Source of the DNA: Candidatus Nitrosopelagicus brevis
Lineage (GTDB): Archaea > Thermoproteota > Nitrososphaeria > Nitrososphaerales > Nitrosopumilaceae
DNA: 64,000 bases
Assembly (NCBI RefSeq): GCF_000812185.1
Contig: NZ_CP007026.1
Coordinates: 935,107-999,106, forward strand
Direction of reading: 5' to 3'
Each line of letters begins with the position of its first letter. The stretch's first letter is position 1. The notes under the pieces were generated by a model. It did no database searches. It was given only the letters and a program-made list of their open reading frames with translations, and was not told the DNA's origin. Below, one piece after another: positions 1-9,044 of this stretch. The translations under genes were made by a program, and so were the position numbers.

Positions 1-1
1 A

Positions 2-2593
2 GAAAAAGAAATTCTTGATGGACTACGAAACATTTACCATGTTCCAGAAGATGTAATCAAAACATTTGTTGAACCAATTAAGATTGCAGACTATTTCCAT
101 GAAGAGATAAAGTCTGGAATGATCGAAATGGGTTATTCCATTGACTGGAGACGAGAATTTACAACAATAGTTCCAGGCTATCAGAAATTTATTGAATGGC
201 AAATTTCGACTTTACGAGACAATGATAGAATAATTCAAGGTTCCCATCCAGTCGGATGGTGTCCAGTTGATCAAAATCCAGTATCACAACACGATACAAT
301 GGGCGATGTAGAACCAAAGATTAATGATGAAAATTATCTTGTCAAATTCAAACTAGATGAATATGTATTTCCAATTACAACATTAAGACCTGAAACACTC
401 TTTGGTATTACAAATCTCTGGGTAAATCCAAATACCATATACAAAAAAATTAAGGCAGATGACGAAAAATGGATTGTTTCACAAGAATGTGCGGAAAAAT
501 TGAAATTCTTTGGAAAAGAAATTACAATTGAAGGAGACATCAAAGGAACAGAAATTATAGGTAAATTTGCAAAAACACCACATACAGAACAAGAAATTCC
601 AATTTTTGAAGCAGAGTTTGTTGAATCAGGAATGGGAACTGGTTTAGTAATGTCAGTGCCAGCACATGCACCTAAAGATTATCAAGCATTGATGGATTTA
701 AAATCAAAAAATCATGAATTAGCATCTAAAATTGAACCAATACCAATCATAGTAACAGAAGGATATGGAAATATTCCTGCAAAAGATGTATGTGAAAGAT
801 TAGGAGTTACTGATCAAGTAGATGCAAAGTTAGAAGAAGCAACAGAAGAATTGTATCTTAAGGAATTTGTTAATGGAAAATTAAATGAAAAATGTGGAGA
901 TTTTGTTAATGAGAAGGTAGAATTTGGACGAAACAAAGTTAGAGATTGGTTAAAGGACAAAAATCAACTAGAGTCGTTTCCAACTTTGCAAAATGCTCCA
1001 ATTAGATGTCGCTGCGGATGTGAATGTGTTGTCAAAGTCTTGAACAACCAATGGTTTCTCAATTATGGAGATGAAGAATGGAAAAAGTTGGCAAGAAACT
1101 GTCTTGATGGCATGAATATTCTTCCAAACAAAATTAAAACAGAATTTCACGATGTGATTAATTGGCTACATGAGAGAGCATGTGCAAGACAACAGGGACT
1201 TGGAACAAAACTTCCATGGGATAAAGACTGGATTGTTGAATCATTATCAGATAGTGTGATTTACATGGCATACTATACCATATCACGATTTGTAAATGAT
1301 GAAACAGTAAAACCTGAGAATCTTACAAAAGAGTTCTTTGACTATCTTTTCTTAGATAAAGGAGATTTAGGAACAGTTGCAAGTTCAGCAAATCTTTCAG
1401 AAGATGTAATTAATACAATGAAAAAAGAGTTTCAATATTTCTATCCAGTAGACGCAAGACATTCTGGACGAGATTTGGTACAAAATCACTTGTCATTTTT
1501 TGTTTTGAATCATGCTGCAATATTTGAGGAAAAATTGTGGCCAAAGGAAATTGTTGTCAATGGCAGTGTCATGATGGACGGTGCTAAAATGTCTAAGAGT
1601 ATGGGAAATATCATTCCACTGCGTACTGCAATTCAGGATCATGGTGCAGATCCAATTAGATTAGCTATTATTTCATCAGCTGAGCTACTCCAAGATGCTG
1701 ACTTTAACATGGAATCAGTTTCAGGTATTAAAAATAAGTTAGAATCACTGTTGGACGAGTGTTCCACACTAAAAAAAGGAGAAATTGGTGATTTGCAAAC
1801 AGAAGATAAATGGATATTATCAAAAACACAAAGTAAAATTTCTGAAGTTACAGAAGCTGTAGAAAAAATGAGGTTGCGAGAAGCTCTACATGATATTTTA
1901 TTTACATTTGAGAGTGATTTGAGCTGGTATCAAAAAAGAGTTCAGGCTAAAAAAAGAGATGATGTTTCTGGAATTCTTCATCAGATAAATTCAGCTAGAG
2001 TTGCAATGCTTTCTCCATTTGCACCACATGTTGCAGAAGAGATGTGGGAAAAGTTAGGAAATTCCGAACTAGTATCAAAATCATCCTGGCCCGAATATTC
2101 TTCAGATAAAGTTGACGTGAGTGTAATTCAAGCTGAAGAATTGTTAAAGTCAACTATAGAAGACATTTCAAATATTCTCAAAGTTACAAAAATTTCTCCA
2201 AAGAAAATTGTAATTTATGTTAATTCAGATAGTGTGAAATCAAAAATCTATCGTAAAATTTTGAACATAATGGTAGGAGGTCAGAACAACATGGGAATTG
2301 TAATGAAAGAATTGATTGCAGATCCTGAAACCATTGATGCTAAAAAAATGCCAGACTATGTTCAAAAAGTAATCAAAGACTTGCATTCAGAATCAGAATC
2401 AATCAAAAAGATGAAACTTGAATCGGAATCATTTAATGAAAAAGAATTCCTTATGTCAGAATTATCTAGTATTGGACAAAAAGAATTTGGAGTAGAAATT
2501 GAAGTGTATTCTGAATCAGATAGCGATGTTTATGATCCTAAAGGAAAAGCAAGACATGCAAGACCGTACAAACCAGCTATATTGATTGAATAA
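2..2593 (+). CDS. leuS: Leucyl-tRNA synthetase, 5' end outside the window
   Basis: Class I aminoacyl-tRNA synthetase that charges tRNA-Leu. The frame is open to the left window edge, so the catalytic N-terminus with the HIGH motif is missing; the ATG at 119 is internal. Visible are the CP1 editing-domain region (about residues 100-260 of the visible part), the KMSKS signature (KMSKS at 1586-1600), the anticodon-binding helical region with APHVAEEMW, and a C-terminal extension of the archaeal/eukaryotic type. It is followed after 43 nt by a flavoprotein gene on the same strand. The identity is secure; only the 5' boundary is unknown. Confidence 0.96.
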   Translation, partial: EKEILDGLRNIYHVPEDVIKTFVEPIKIADYFHEEIKSGMIEMGYSIDWRREFTTIVPGYQKFIEWQISTLRDNDRIIQGSHPVGWCPVDQNPVSQHDTMGDVEPKINDENYLVKFKLDEYVFPITTLRPETLFGITNLWVNPNTIYKKIKADDEKWIVSQECAEKLKFFGKEITIEGDIKGTEIIGKFAKTPHTEQEIPIFEAEFVESGMGTGLVMSVPAHAPKDYQALMDLKSKNHELASKIEPIPIIVTEGYGNIPAKDVCERLGVTDQVDAKLEEATEELYLKEFVNGKLNEKCGDFVNEKVEFGRNKVRDWLKDKNQLESFPTLQNAPIRCRCGCECVVKVLNNQWFLNYGDEEWKKLARNCLDGMNILPNKIKTEFHDVINWLHERACARQQGLGTKLPWDKDWIVESLSDSVIYMAYYTISRFVNDETVKPENLTKEFFDYLFLDKGDLGTVASSANLSEDVINTMKKEFQYFYPVDARHSGRDLVQNHLSFFVLNHAAIFEEKLWPKEIVVNGSVMMDGAKMSKSMGNIIPLRTAIQDHGADPIRLAIISSAELLQDADFNMESVSGIKNKLESLLDECSTLKKGEIGDLQTEDKWILSKTQSKISEVTEAVEKMRLREALHDILFTFESDLSWYQKRVQAKKRDDVSGILHQINSARVAMLSPFAPHVAEEMWEKLGNSELVSKSSWPEYSSDKVDVSVIQAEELLKSTIEDISNILKVTKISPKKIVIYVNSDSVKSKIYRKILNIMVGGQNNMGIVMKELIADPETIDAKKMPDYVQKVIKDLHSESESIKKMKLESESFNEKEFLMSELSSIGQKEFGVEIEVYSESDSDVYDPKGKARHARPYKPAILIE

Positions 2594-2636
2594 AACTGGA
2601 ATTGTATTTATTAGGTTAATGAACTAATTAGATCAA

Positions 2637-3650
2637 ATGAAAATTGCAGTCATGGGAATGGGAGTTGCAGGAAGTTATCTCATGGCTAGATTAAAAAATT
2701 CTGAACACGAAGTAGTTGGATATGAAAGAATGCCTACAGAAAGACATGACTCAATTTGCGCATGGGGCACAATTAAAGAAGAATTAACTAATTTTTGTAA
2801 AAAAACGGGTAGAAATTTTGATGATTTCTTAATTCATGATGGGAAAGAGATGCATGTCAAAATGAATGATAATGTGAAATTTGATATTGGTTTGAAGGGA
2901 CTTTGTACATACAACAAACTTGGATTGATAAAAGATTTCATAAAAGATTGTAATGTAATTTACGGAAAAGCACCACGATTAGAGGAGCTTGAAAAAGAAT
3001 ATGACATGATTGTAGATTGTACAGGATTTAACAGAAGTTATCTCCCAAAAATGGAACAGGACTTCTATTTACCAACATACGAGTATAAAGTTGAATATGA
3101 GAATGGTGTTCCTTATGATGATTTTTACATTGAACCATTCCCAGGAATGTCAGGATACTTTTGGTATTTCCCATTAGGAGAAAATTATGCACATATTGGA
3201 GCAGGTGATTACAACAAAAATCATATCAAAGCAACTGATGAATTTCTAAAAAAGCATGGAGGAAAGGTTGTTGCAACCAAAGGACGTCCAATTAGATTAG
3301 CAACGCCAGATAGATGTAAGCCATACTATTCTGGAAAAGTAGTTGGCGTTGGAGAATCAATTGGAACCGTTTATGCATTATTAGGAGAAGGAATTATTCC
3401 ATCAATGCAATGTGTAAATATTTTCATGGAAAACATGCATGATTTCAAAGCATATGAAAAAGCAATTGAGAAACACTACAGTGTTTATGCTAAGGTGTTT
3501 AATTTTGTAAGAGCAAAAATACACAATGACTTTAATTTCCTAAAAGCATTACCGGACTTTATTGCAATTTTCAGATATATGAAAAAGAATGAAGATAGAT
3601 TTGGAATGCATATTAAAATTGGTGACTTGCTTAAAGTTGCAAAAGCCTAA
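2637..3650 (+). CDS. Geranylgeranyl-reductase-family FAD oxidoreductase
   Basis: A 337-aa flavoprotein. The N-terminus MKIAVMGMGVAGSYLMARL is a Rossmann GxGxxG FAD site with a following acidic residue (YE). The mid-part YDMIVDCTGFNRSYLP and the later GVGESIGTVYALLGEGI match the second and third FAD motifs of the geranylgeranyl reductase/halogenase-like family. In archaea this family saturates isoprenoid chains of membrane lipids, but substrates vary, so lipid saturation is only a likely role. The stop overlaps the stop of the convergent YkgJ-type gene by 4 nt. Confidence 0.75.
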   Translation: MKIAVMGMGVAGSYLMARLKNSEHEVVGYERMPTERHDSICAWGTIKEELTNFCKKTGRNFDDFLIHDGKEMHVKMNDNVKFDIGLKGLCTYNKLGLIKDFIKDCNVIYGKAPRLEELEKEYDMIVDCTGFNRSYLPKMEQDFYLPTYEYKVEYENGVPYDDFYIEPFPGMSGYFWYFPLGENYAHIGAGDYNKNHIKATDEFLKKHGGKVVATKGRPIRLATPDRCKPYYSGKVVGVGESIGTVYALLGEGIIPSMQCVNIFMENMHDFKAYEKAIEKHYSVYAKVFNFVRAKIHNDFNFLKALPDFIAIFRYMKKNEDRFGMHIKIGDLLKVAKA

Positions 3651-4351
3651 GACATACTAAGAGAACCAAATCCATCTTTCAGAGTTCTGCTAGATTTCAT
3701 ATTATAATCATAGATAGTTTTTGAATAATCATCTAAGACTTCTTTCATTGAATCAAGTGATTCAGAAAGATAGAATCCTGGACAATCCCCAGTGAATTGG
3801 AATGTTGCATGAACACGCGCACGTCCTTTTTCATTTTGTGCCCATGTTGAAAATGGATACAAGTAGCAAACACCAGGACGTGTAGGATGTATTCCACATC
3901 CACCTTCACCATTCAAAAATCTACACGAGATATGAGTTCCATCATCTGCTTCGGTTTCGTCGGTTTTTCTTTTGAGGCTAACATTTGTCATTACAGAAAA
4001 ACCACCTGAAGGAGTAGGCTCATCATGAGTTGCAACTAAAGTTTCTTGTTTTACAAATTCAGATGTTTTTTGGTATTTCATTCCCTGACCTATTTGAATT
4101 AGATCATCAGAAGTTAGTGGCAAACGTCCTTGTCTATCACAACAATTGTGACAATCAGGCCAATAGCATTTCCATAAAATGTATTTTTTTTCTTTTGGTA
4201 AATATGGAATATGAAATACAACATCTTTTACAATTAATGAGAAATCTGTAACATCAGTATATTTTCCTAGAACAAAATCATGAAGGATTGGATCAACATC
4301 CCAGTCTTTTTCAAGCAACTCTAATGATTCTTGAATTTCTTTTTGAGACAT
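3647..4351 (-). CDS. YkgJ-family cysteine-cluster protein
   Basis: A 234-aa protein with the cysteine pattern of the YkgJ (CxxCxxCC) family: CYWPDCHNCC near residues 63-72, then CRFL, GGCGIHPTRPGVCYLYPF around residues 143-167. The family is predicted to bind zinc or an Fe-S cluster; its biochemical role is not established. The start lies 32 nt from the divergent wHTH-like gene, and each gene has its own AT-rich TATA-like stretch in that gap (about 4356-4380). Convergent with the flavoprotein at the other end. Confidence 0.75.
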   Translation of the reverse strand: MSQKEIQESLELLEKDWDVDPILHDFVLGKYTDVTDFSLIVKDVVFHIPYLPKEKKYILWKCYWPDCHNCCDRQGRLPLTSDDLIQIGQGMKYQKTSEFVKQETLVATHDEPTPSGGFSVMTNVSLKRKTDETEADDGTHISCRFLNGEGGCGIHPTRPGVCYLYPFSTWAQNEKGRARVHATFQFTGDCPGFYLSESLDSMKEVLDDYSKTIYDYNMKSSRTLKDGFGSLSMS

Positions 4352-4383
4352 TATTTCTTATATCCATAAAGTTTGATATTATA

Positions 4384-4704
4384 ATGTTGAGTGAAAAAGG
4401 TAAATACGCATCAGCAACAGAGAACAGAAGATTTGTCTGGAAAGAAATTGTCTGGCCACTAGTAATAGAACACAATAGTGCCGAGTTTACATTAATGCAA
4501 TATCAGAAAAAACGTGATGAAACATGTACAAAATATGGAATTTCAGTAAATGCACTATCAAGAGGATTAGCATCATTACTTCAGAGAGGGTTGCTTTACA
4601 AAGATAATCAATCATACTTTATTCATTACAGATTAATTGCGTACATGCGATTAAAAGCAGATGTTGATTATGGAACTGCTTTACATGAAATTAAGATAAG
4701 ATAA
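4384..4704 (+). CDS. Small winged-helix-like protein
   Basis: A 106-aa basic protein of unknown function. The ATG at 4384 is preferred over an upstream in-frame start because the latter would run through the divergent gene, and a TATA-like CTTATATCC lies about 24 nt before 4384. Residues 40-80 (GISVNALSRGLASLLQRGLLYKDNQSYFIHYR) read as a recognition helix followed by a wing, which suggests DNA binding. It is followed after 46 nt by tRNA-Gln. A regulator role is inference only. Confidence 0.6.
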   Translation: MLSEKGKYASATENRRFVWKEIVWPLVIEHNSAEFTLMQYQKKRDETCTKYGISVNALSRGLASLLQRGLLYKDNQSYFIHYRLIAYMRLKADVDYGTALHEIKIR

Positions 4705-4717
4705 AGTTTACAAAAAT

Positions 4718-4727
4718 GAATATATTC
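4718..4727 (+). promoter_or_regulatory. TATA box of tRNA-Gln
   Basis: GAATATATTC is centred about 28 nt before the first tRNA base at 4751, the usual place for an archaeal TATA box. It lies in the 46-nt gap after the wHTH-like gene. Confidence 0.6.
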
Positions 4728-4750
4728 GAACATTCTATAATTTTTCATAT

Positions 4751-4822
4751 AGCCCGGTAGTGTAGCGGCAAGCATAGGGGCCCCTGGAGCCTTTGACCTC
4801 GGTTCGAGTCCGGGCCGGGCTA
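4751..4822 (+). tRNA. tRNA-Gln (CUG), with C at position 33
   Basis: The cloverleaf folds with a 7-bp acceptor stem (AGCCCGG/CCGGGCT), a short D stem, anticodon stem GGGGC/GCCTT, a T stem CTCGG/CCGGG with loop TTCGAGT, and discriminator A. The 7-nt anticodon loop reads CCCTGGA, giving anticodon CUG. The A1-U72 first pair is the known identity feature of archaeal tRNA-Gln. Position 33, almost always U, is C here. A shifted reading (UGG, Pro) is less good because it breaks the stem. CCA is not encoded. Confidence 0.8.
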
Positions 4823-4882
4823 CTGTATTTTATTATTGAATTGAGAAAAGATGTCTTAATGAAATATTTTTGAGATGTTTTA

Positions 4883-5506
4883 CTATCTAGAAGCTTGTGC
4901 TACTCTTTCTAACTCATTCTTCTTTTTTACAGAAGGTGCAGCAGGATCATTGTTTGCTGCCAATATCAAATGTTCTGCAATATATTCTTCAATTGGTTTT
5001 GGATTTGAGAAGGTTGCTTCTTTGATTGCATCTGCTATGAATCTCAATGCCAAGTCTACGCGACGAATTGGAGCAACATCAACTGAAACATGGTAAACAG
5101 TTCCACCATAAACAATTCTAGTTGTATCTTCATTTGGTGCAGAATTCTCAACTGCACGAACTAGTACCTCTACAGGGTTTTGACCAGTTTTGAGATTGAT
5201 TATATCAAATGCAAGTTTAATGATATTTAGTGAATGTTGTTTTTTACCACCTTGTCTTCCAGTGTTTTTAGCATATTTTTTACCAAAATGCATTAGTTTG
5301 TTTGCTAATCTTTCTACAATGTGAACATCACCCTTGTTGAATCTCTTTAATGCTGAACGACCATAGTCAATTGGATAGATTAATGGTTTTAATGAAATTG
5401 CAGAGAGAGTTTTGTCACCAACAACATGGGTCTGTAGACCTAAATCTTTAATCTCTATTTCAGAGGTATCCCATTTTCTAAAAAGAAGTAAATTATTTTC
5501 AGCCAT
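4883..5506 (-). CDS. rps7: Small-subunit ribosomal protein S7
   Basis: A 207-aa archaeal uS7, the primary binder of the 3' major domain of 16S rRNA. It contains the conserved block NTGRQGGKKQ and the segment GQNPVEVLVRAVENSAPNEDTTR characteristic of S7. Length fits archaeal S7 (about 190-215 aa). It is the last gene of the minus-strand cluster nusA-rps12-rps7, 4 nt after rps12, as in other archaea where rpl30e-nusA-rps12-rps7 form one transcription unit. Confidence 0.97.
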   Translation of the reverse strand: MAENNLLLFRKWDTSEIEIKDLGLQTHVVGDKTLSAISLKPLIYPIDYGRSALKRFNKGDVHIVERLANKLMHFGKKYAKNTGRQGGKKQHSLNIIKLAFDIINLKTGQNPVEVLVRAVENSAPNEDTTRIVYGGTVYHVSVDVAPIRRVDLALRFIADAIKEATFSNPKPIEEYIAEHLILAANNDPAAPSVKKKNELERVAQASR

Positions 5507-5510
5507 GTTT

Positions 5511-5948
5511 CTATCTTCTTGGTTTTTCCTTCTTTCCTTCTACTAGTTGACGTAATGATGTATTGTTAACTTTGAAAACTTTGAAACGTACACCAGGAAT
5601 ATCTCCCATTGCACCACCTTGAGTTGCACCCATTCCTTCTACATGTACTTCATCGTGTTCGTCAATGAAGTTCATTGCACCGTCACGTGGTAGGAATGCA
5701 GTGACTGATTTACCATTTTTGATTAATTGTACTCTAACACATTTTCTTACAGCAGAGTTTGGCTGTTTTGCTTCAACACCAACTTTTTCTAAAACTATTC
5801 CTTTTGCTTGAGGAGCGCCAGCAAATGGGTTTGATTTTCTATCTAATCCTAATTCTCTTCTTTTGTAAGTTGAGATAGCCCAACGTTGTTGTTTCTTCTT
5901 GTTTCGAAGATCTCGTCCTGCAAATAGTCCTAGAGGTGATTTTGCCAT
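5511..5948 (-). CDS. rps12: Small-subunit ribosomal protein S12
   Basis: Archaeal uS12, which sits at the decoding centre and controls translational accuracy. The start at 5948 ([19 protein letters not shown]) is chosen over the ATG at 5957 because it gives the conserved archaeal N-terminus and only a 3-nt gap-free junction with nusA. Conserved blocks are [21 protein letters not shown] and the loop with [19 protein letters not shown]. 145 aa, normal for archaea. Confidence 0.97.
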   Translation of the reverse strand: MAKSPLGLFAGRDLRNKKKQQRWAISTYKRRELGLDRKSNPFAGAPQAKGIVLEKVGVEAKQPNSAVRKCVRVQLIKNGKSVTAFLPRDGAMNFIDEHDEVHVEGMGATQGGAMGDIPGVRFKVFKVNNTSLRQLVEGKKEKPRR

Positions 5949-5950
5949 TA

Positions 5951-6418
5951 TTACCACTCGAAAGCTTGTTCCTTGCTATTAATCATTACATATGTTATGT
6001 TGAAATATCTACGTGCAAGTATTCTTGCCTTCTCTGCATTACGACCTTCACGTCCTACTACAACTCCTTTCTTTGCACCATCGACTTCAACGTTTGCTTG
6101 GAAAGAACCATCTAGTCTTTCAGAGATTTTAATGTCAGTAATGTATTTTTCATTTAGTATATTTTTCAAAAGTTTGATTGGATCTTCGTTGTATTCTACA
6201 AGTTCAACATTTCTATCAATTTTATTTTGAAGTGATTTGATATGAGCACCGCCTTTACCAATTGCCAACCCCATTTTTCCTTCATTTACAACAAAGATGA
6301 TTCTATCACGTTTTTCATCTTCTATGCAATCACGAGCGGTTGCTTTAGTAACATTTTGGAATAATGACATCAATTTCATTTGATCAGTTGTTAATTTGAT
6401 TTCTTGTGTCATAGTCAT
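5951..6418 (-). CDS. nusA: NusA-family KH-domain transcription factor
   Basis: A 155-aa protein with two KH domains and none of the N-terminal and S1 parts of bacterial NusA, the usual archaeal form. The first KH GxxG loop is [13 protein letters not shown] (about residues 52-64) and the second is [13 protein letters not shown] (about 119-131). It is placed between rpl30e and rps12, the conserved archaeal order. It probably binds RNA in transcription elongation or termination. A TTTAAA sequence near 6449-6454 is a likely TATA element. Confidence 0.93.
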   Translation of the reverse strand: MTMTQEIKLTTDQMKLMSLFQNVTKATARDCIEDEKRDRIIFVVNEGKMGLAIGKGGAHIKSLQNKIDRNVELVEYNEDPIKLLKNILNEKYITDIKISERLDGSFQANVEVDGAKKGVVVGREGRNAEKARILARRYFNITYVMINSKEQAFEW

Positions 6419-6494
6419 TCTAATTATTCAAAAAATTTTTCTGTCTCATTTAAACCTTGATTGGTTTTGGAATTTAGATAAGTTTTTAACAACA

Positions 6495-6809
6495 TCATTG
6501 GGAATCTGTTTCTTTTTGTAGTGTTTTGATATCAGCATCAGCGATGTTGGTTAGTGAGATTGCAGAAACTCTAAATTGTAATCCACAGAGTTTTCCAAGG
6601 TTAACAGAGGTGTCATCGTATGAAATTGTTGAAACGTTTGATTTTTTTGCGTCATCTTCTATTTTTTCGCTGATATGACTAGGTACAGATTTTGAAAGAA
6701 GTACAAGTTTAGATTTTGAAATATTACCTAAGACTTGTTTTGTACCAAGAATGTATGCATCTTCTTTGATTGCATCTTTGAGTGTCTTTTCAAGTTGTTT
6801 TTTTATCAT
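6495..6809 (-). CDS. rpl30e: Large-subunit ribosomal protein L30e
   Basis: A 104-aa member of the L7Ae/L30e/S12e RNA-binding family. The segments LGTKQVLGNISKSKLVLLSKSVP and LGKLCGLQFRVSAISL match eL30. First gene of the minus-strand cluster rpl30e-nusA-rps12-rps7; the 76-nt gap to nusA contains its own promoter-like sequence, so nusA may also be transcribed alone. Confidence 0.93.
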   Translation of the reverse strand: MIKKQLEKTLKDAIKEDAYILGTKQVLGNISKSKLVLLSKSVPSHISEKIEDDAKKSNVSTISYDDTSVNLGKLCGLQFRVSAISLTNIADADIKTLQKETDSQ

Positions 6810-6858
6810 GTTGCTTGTACGAACAACTCAATTTTAGCGACTTATAGATTTATTGTTG

Positions 6859-6987
6859 TCAATACCCACGACTATTACGATCTGGCTTGTCAATATTGGG
6901 ATTTCTAAAGCCATGTTTTTCCATCATATGGTTTAAGAATCGTATATCACTATCAAATTTTTCACCACAAACAGAACAATTTACCAT
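6859..6987 (-). CDS. 42-aa C2H2 zinc-finger protein
   Basis: A very small ORF, ATG complement at 6985-6987 and TGA complement at 6859-6861. The protein begins MVNCSVCGEKFDSD and contains one finger with spacing C-x2-C-x12-H-x4-H (C4, C7, H20, H25) and a hydrophobic core (F11, F17, L18), which is the C2H2 pattern; the tail is short and basic (DKPDRNSRGY). It lies between 5S rRNA and rpl30e, on the same strand as both. Single C2H2 fingers of this size are known in archaeal genomes; function unknown. Confidence 0.7.
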   Translation of the reverse strand: MVNCSVCGEKFDSDIRFLNHMMEKHGFRNPNIDKPDRNSRGY

Positions 6988-7034
6988 GTTTTGATACAAT
7001 GTGACAGTAACTTAAAGTTAATTAGATTAAAAAA

Positions 7035-7152
7035 GATGCCAGCACTGTTGCTTCCCAACGGCTCTCGCATGTCAGTAACACAGCAGCGACATTTGGTTTG
7101 ACTTCCAAGTTCGGAATGGGATTGGGTCGCACCCAAACGCTATGGCCGGCTT
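7035..7152 (-). rRNA. rrf: 5S ribosomal RNA
   Basis: Read on the minus strand the sequence has the 5S hallmark blocks CCCATTCCGAACTTGGAAGT (loop B/helix III) and GCATGCGAGAGCC-like loop E region, and its ends GCCGGC and GCTGGC pair to form helix I. Ends are set from that helix and may be off by a few nt. No 16S or 23S gene is present, so 5S is unlinked from the rRNA operon here, as is common in thaumarchaeota. Confidence 0.9.
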
Positions 7153-7230
7153 AAACATACAACAAATTATCTTTCATAATAAGCTAACTAAATCATGAAC
7201 AGATTTTTTGAAGATGATTATTCATAGAAG

Positions 7231-7240
7231 TATAAATTAA
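7231..7240 (+). promoter_or_regulatory. TATA box of the ABCE1 gene
   Basis: TATAAATTAA is centred about 25 nt before the ATG at 7260, so transcription would begin at or next to the A of the start codon. No ribosome binding site is seen between them, consistent with a leaderless mRNA. Confidence 0.65.
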
Positions 7241-7259
7241 ACCGACAGCGAATAACGTT

Positions 7260-9044
7260 ATGACACATCGTGTTGCTGTATTGGATAAGGAGTTATGCCA
7301 ACCCAAAAAATGTGGGTTAGAATGTATCAAATATTGCCCGGTCAATAAATCCGGGGCAGATTGTATTGTACTCAACGAAGAAACCAAAAAGGCAACCATA
7401 GATGAGGATATTTGTAATGGTTGTGGAATTTGTGTCAAAGTTTGTCCATTTGATGCAATTACAATCGTGAATTTGGCTAGTGAACTAAAAACAGACAAAA
7501 TTCATCAGTATGGAATGAATTCATTTAGACTATACAAATTACCAACTCCAAAAAAAGGCGAAGTGGTCGGATTACTTGGAAGAAATGGTATGGGGAAAAG
7601 TACTGTGGTCAATATTCTTTCAGGTATTTTGAAACCTAATTTAGGAAATTATGAACAACCACCAGAATGGGATGAGATTTTAAAATATTACAAAGGTACA
7701 GAACTAAAAGCACATTTTGAAAAAATAAAAAATGGTGAGATTAAAGCATCGATTAAACCACAACAGGTACATACAATTGCAGATGCATTTGACGGAACAG
7801 GAAAAGAACTTTTAGATAAATTTGATCAAAGAGGAACCTCTAGAGAATTAGTTAAACAATTAGGATTAGAAAATTCTTTAGAACAAAATCTCAAAGAACT
7901 CAGTGGAGGCGAACTCCAAAGATTATCAGTTGCAACTGCTGCATCAAGAGAATCAGACTTTTACTTTTTTGATGAACCGTCATCTTACAATGATGTATTT
8001 CAAAGAACAGGAGTTGCAAGAGTAATTCACGGTCTTGCAGAAGAAGGAAAAAGCGTGATGGTAGTAGAACATGATCTAACATTACTGGACTTTCTTAGTG
8101 ATTATATCGAGGTGCTATATGGTGTGCCTGCAGCATATGGAATTGTTTCAAATGTATTATCAACCAAAGTTGGTATCAACGTATTTCTTGATGGTTATCT
8201 TCCAACTGAAAATGTAAGATTTAGAGATAAGAAATTCACTTTTGATGCATCAACATCAGGTGATGAGGGATTAGAGGGGGATGCCGTGATAACATATCCA
8301 AAGTTGGAAAAGAAATATGATTCATTTTCAGTTTCAATTGAACCAGGAACTGTAAGAAAAGGAGAATTACTTGGAATTATGGGTGCCAATGCATTAGGAA
8401 AAACTACAATGATGAAAATGATTGCAGGTGTTGAAAAACCAACAGACGGTTCAGTTGATAAAAAAATCAAGATTTCATACAAACCACAATATCTTTCAAA
8501 TGATATTGATGTAGAGGTAATTTCTGTTTTAGAAAAAGCAAATGGCTCTACAATCGAAGGAAGTGCTGAAGAAGAACAGATTTTGGACCCATTGAAATTA
8601 AAAAAATTGTATAATAAATCAGTAAAAAATTTGTCAGGAGGAGAACTGCAAAAAGTTGCAATAGCATCATGTCTACTACAAAAAGTGGATTTGTATGCGC
8701 TAGACGAACCATCAGCATTTTTAGATGTGGAAGATAGAATTGCAGTTGCCAAATTCTTACAGAAATTTGTACGCTCATTTGGTAAATCTGCAATTATCAT
8801 AGACCACGATCTTCAATTGATGGACCTAGTCTCAGATTCAATGGTGATTTTTGAAGGAACATCAAGTGTAGAAGGAATTGCAACATCCCCAATGCCAAAA
8901 ACAGATGCCATGAATAGATTTTTAGAATCACTTGACATTTCATTTAGAAAAGATGAGAAAACAAGTAGACATCGTGTTAACAAAGAAGCAAGTAGATTGG
9001 ATAAAGAACAAAAATCATCAGGTAATTACTACTTTAGAAAATGA
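7260..9044 (+). CDS. rli1: ABCE1/Rli1 ribosome-recycling ATPase
   Basis: A 594-aa twin ATP-binding-cassette protein that splits ribosomes after termination together with aPelota/aRF1. The N-terminal ferredoxin-like domain has eight cysteines (first group C13-C35, second CNGCGICVKVCP at 52-63). Cassette 1 has Walker A GLLGRNGMGKST (about 104-115) and signature LSGGELQR. Cassette 2 has Walker A GIMGANALGKTT and signature LSGGELQK. Its Walker A reads ANALGKT instead of the usual PNGIGKT, but the G-K-T core is intact. Overlaps the next gene by 4 nt (ATGA). Confidence 0.97.
   Translation: MTHRVAVLDKELCQPKKCGLECIKYCPVNKSGADCIVLNEETKKATIDEDICNGCGICVKVCPFDAITIVNLASELKTDKIHQYGMNSFRLYKLPTPKKGEVVGLLGRNGMGKSTVVNILSGILKPNLGNYEQPPEWDEILKYYKGTELKAHFEKIKNGEIKASIKPQQVHTIADAFDGTGKELLDKFDQRGTSRELVKQLGLENSLEQNLKELSGGELQRLSVATAASRESDFYFFDEPSSYNDVFQRTGVARVIHGLAEEGKSVMVVEHDLTLLDFLSDYIEVLYGVPAAYGIVSNVLSTKVGINVFLDGYLPTENVRFRDKKFTFDASTSGDEGLEGDAVITYPKLEKKYDSFSVSIEPGTVRKGELLGIMGANALGKTTMMKMIAGVEKPTDGSVDKKIKISYKPQYLSNDIDVEVISVLEKANGSTIEGSAEEEQILDPLKLKKLYNKSVKNLSGGELQKVAIASCLLQKVDLYALDEPSAFLDVEDRIAVAKFLQKFVRSFGKSAIIIDHDLQLMDLVSDSMVIFEGTSSVEGIATSPMPKTDAMNRFLESLDISFRKDEKTSRHRVNKEASRLDKEQKSSGNYYFRK

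Noticed and set aside
8195-8800. A 201-aa open frame on the minus strand inside ABCE1
   Set aside because: It is antisense to a certain gene, has no family features and its composition is that of a shadow frame.
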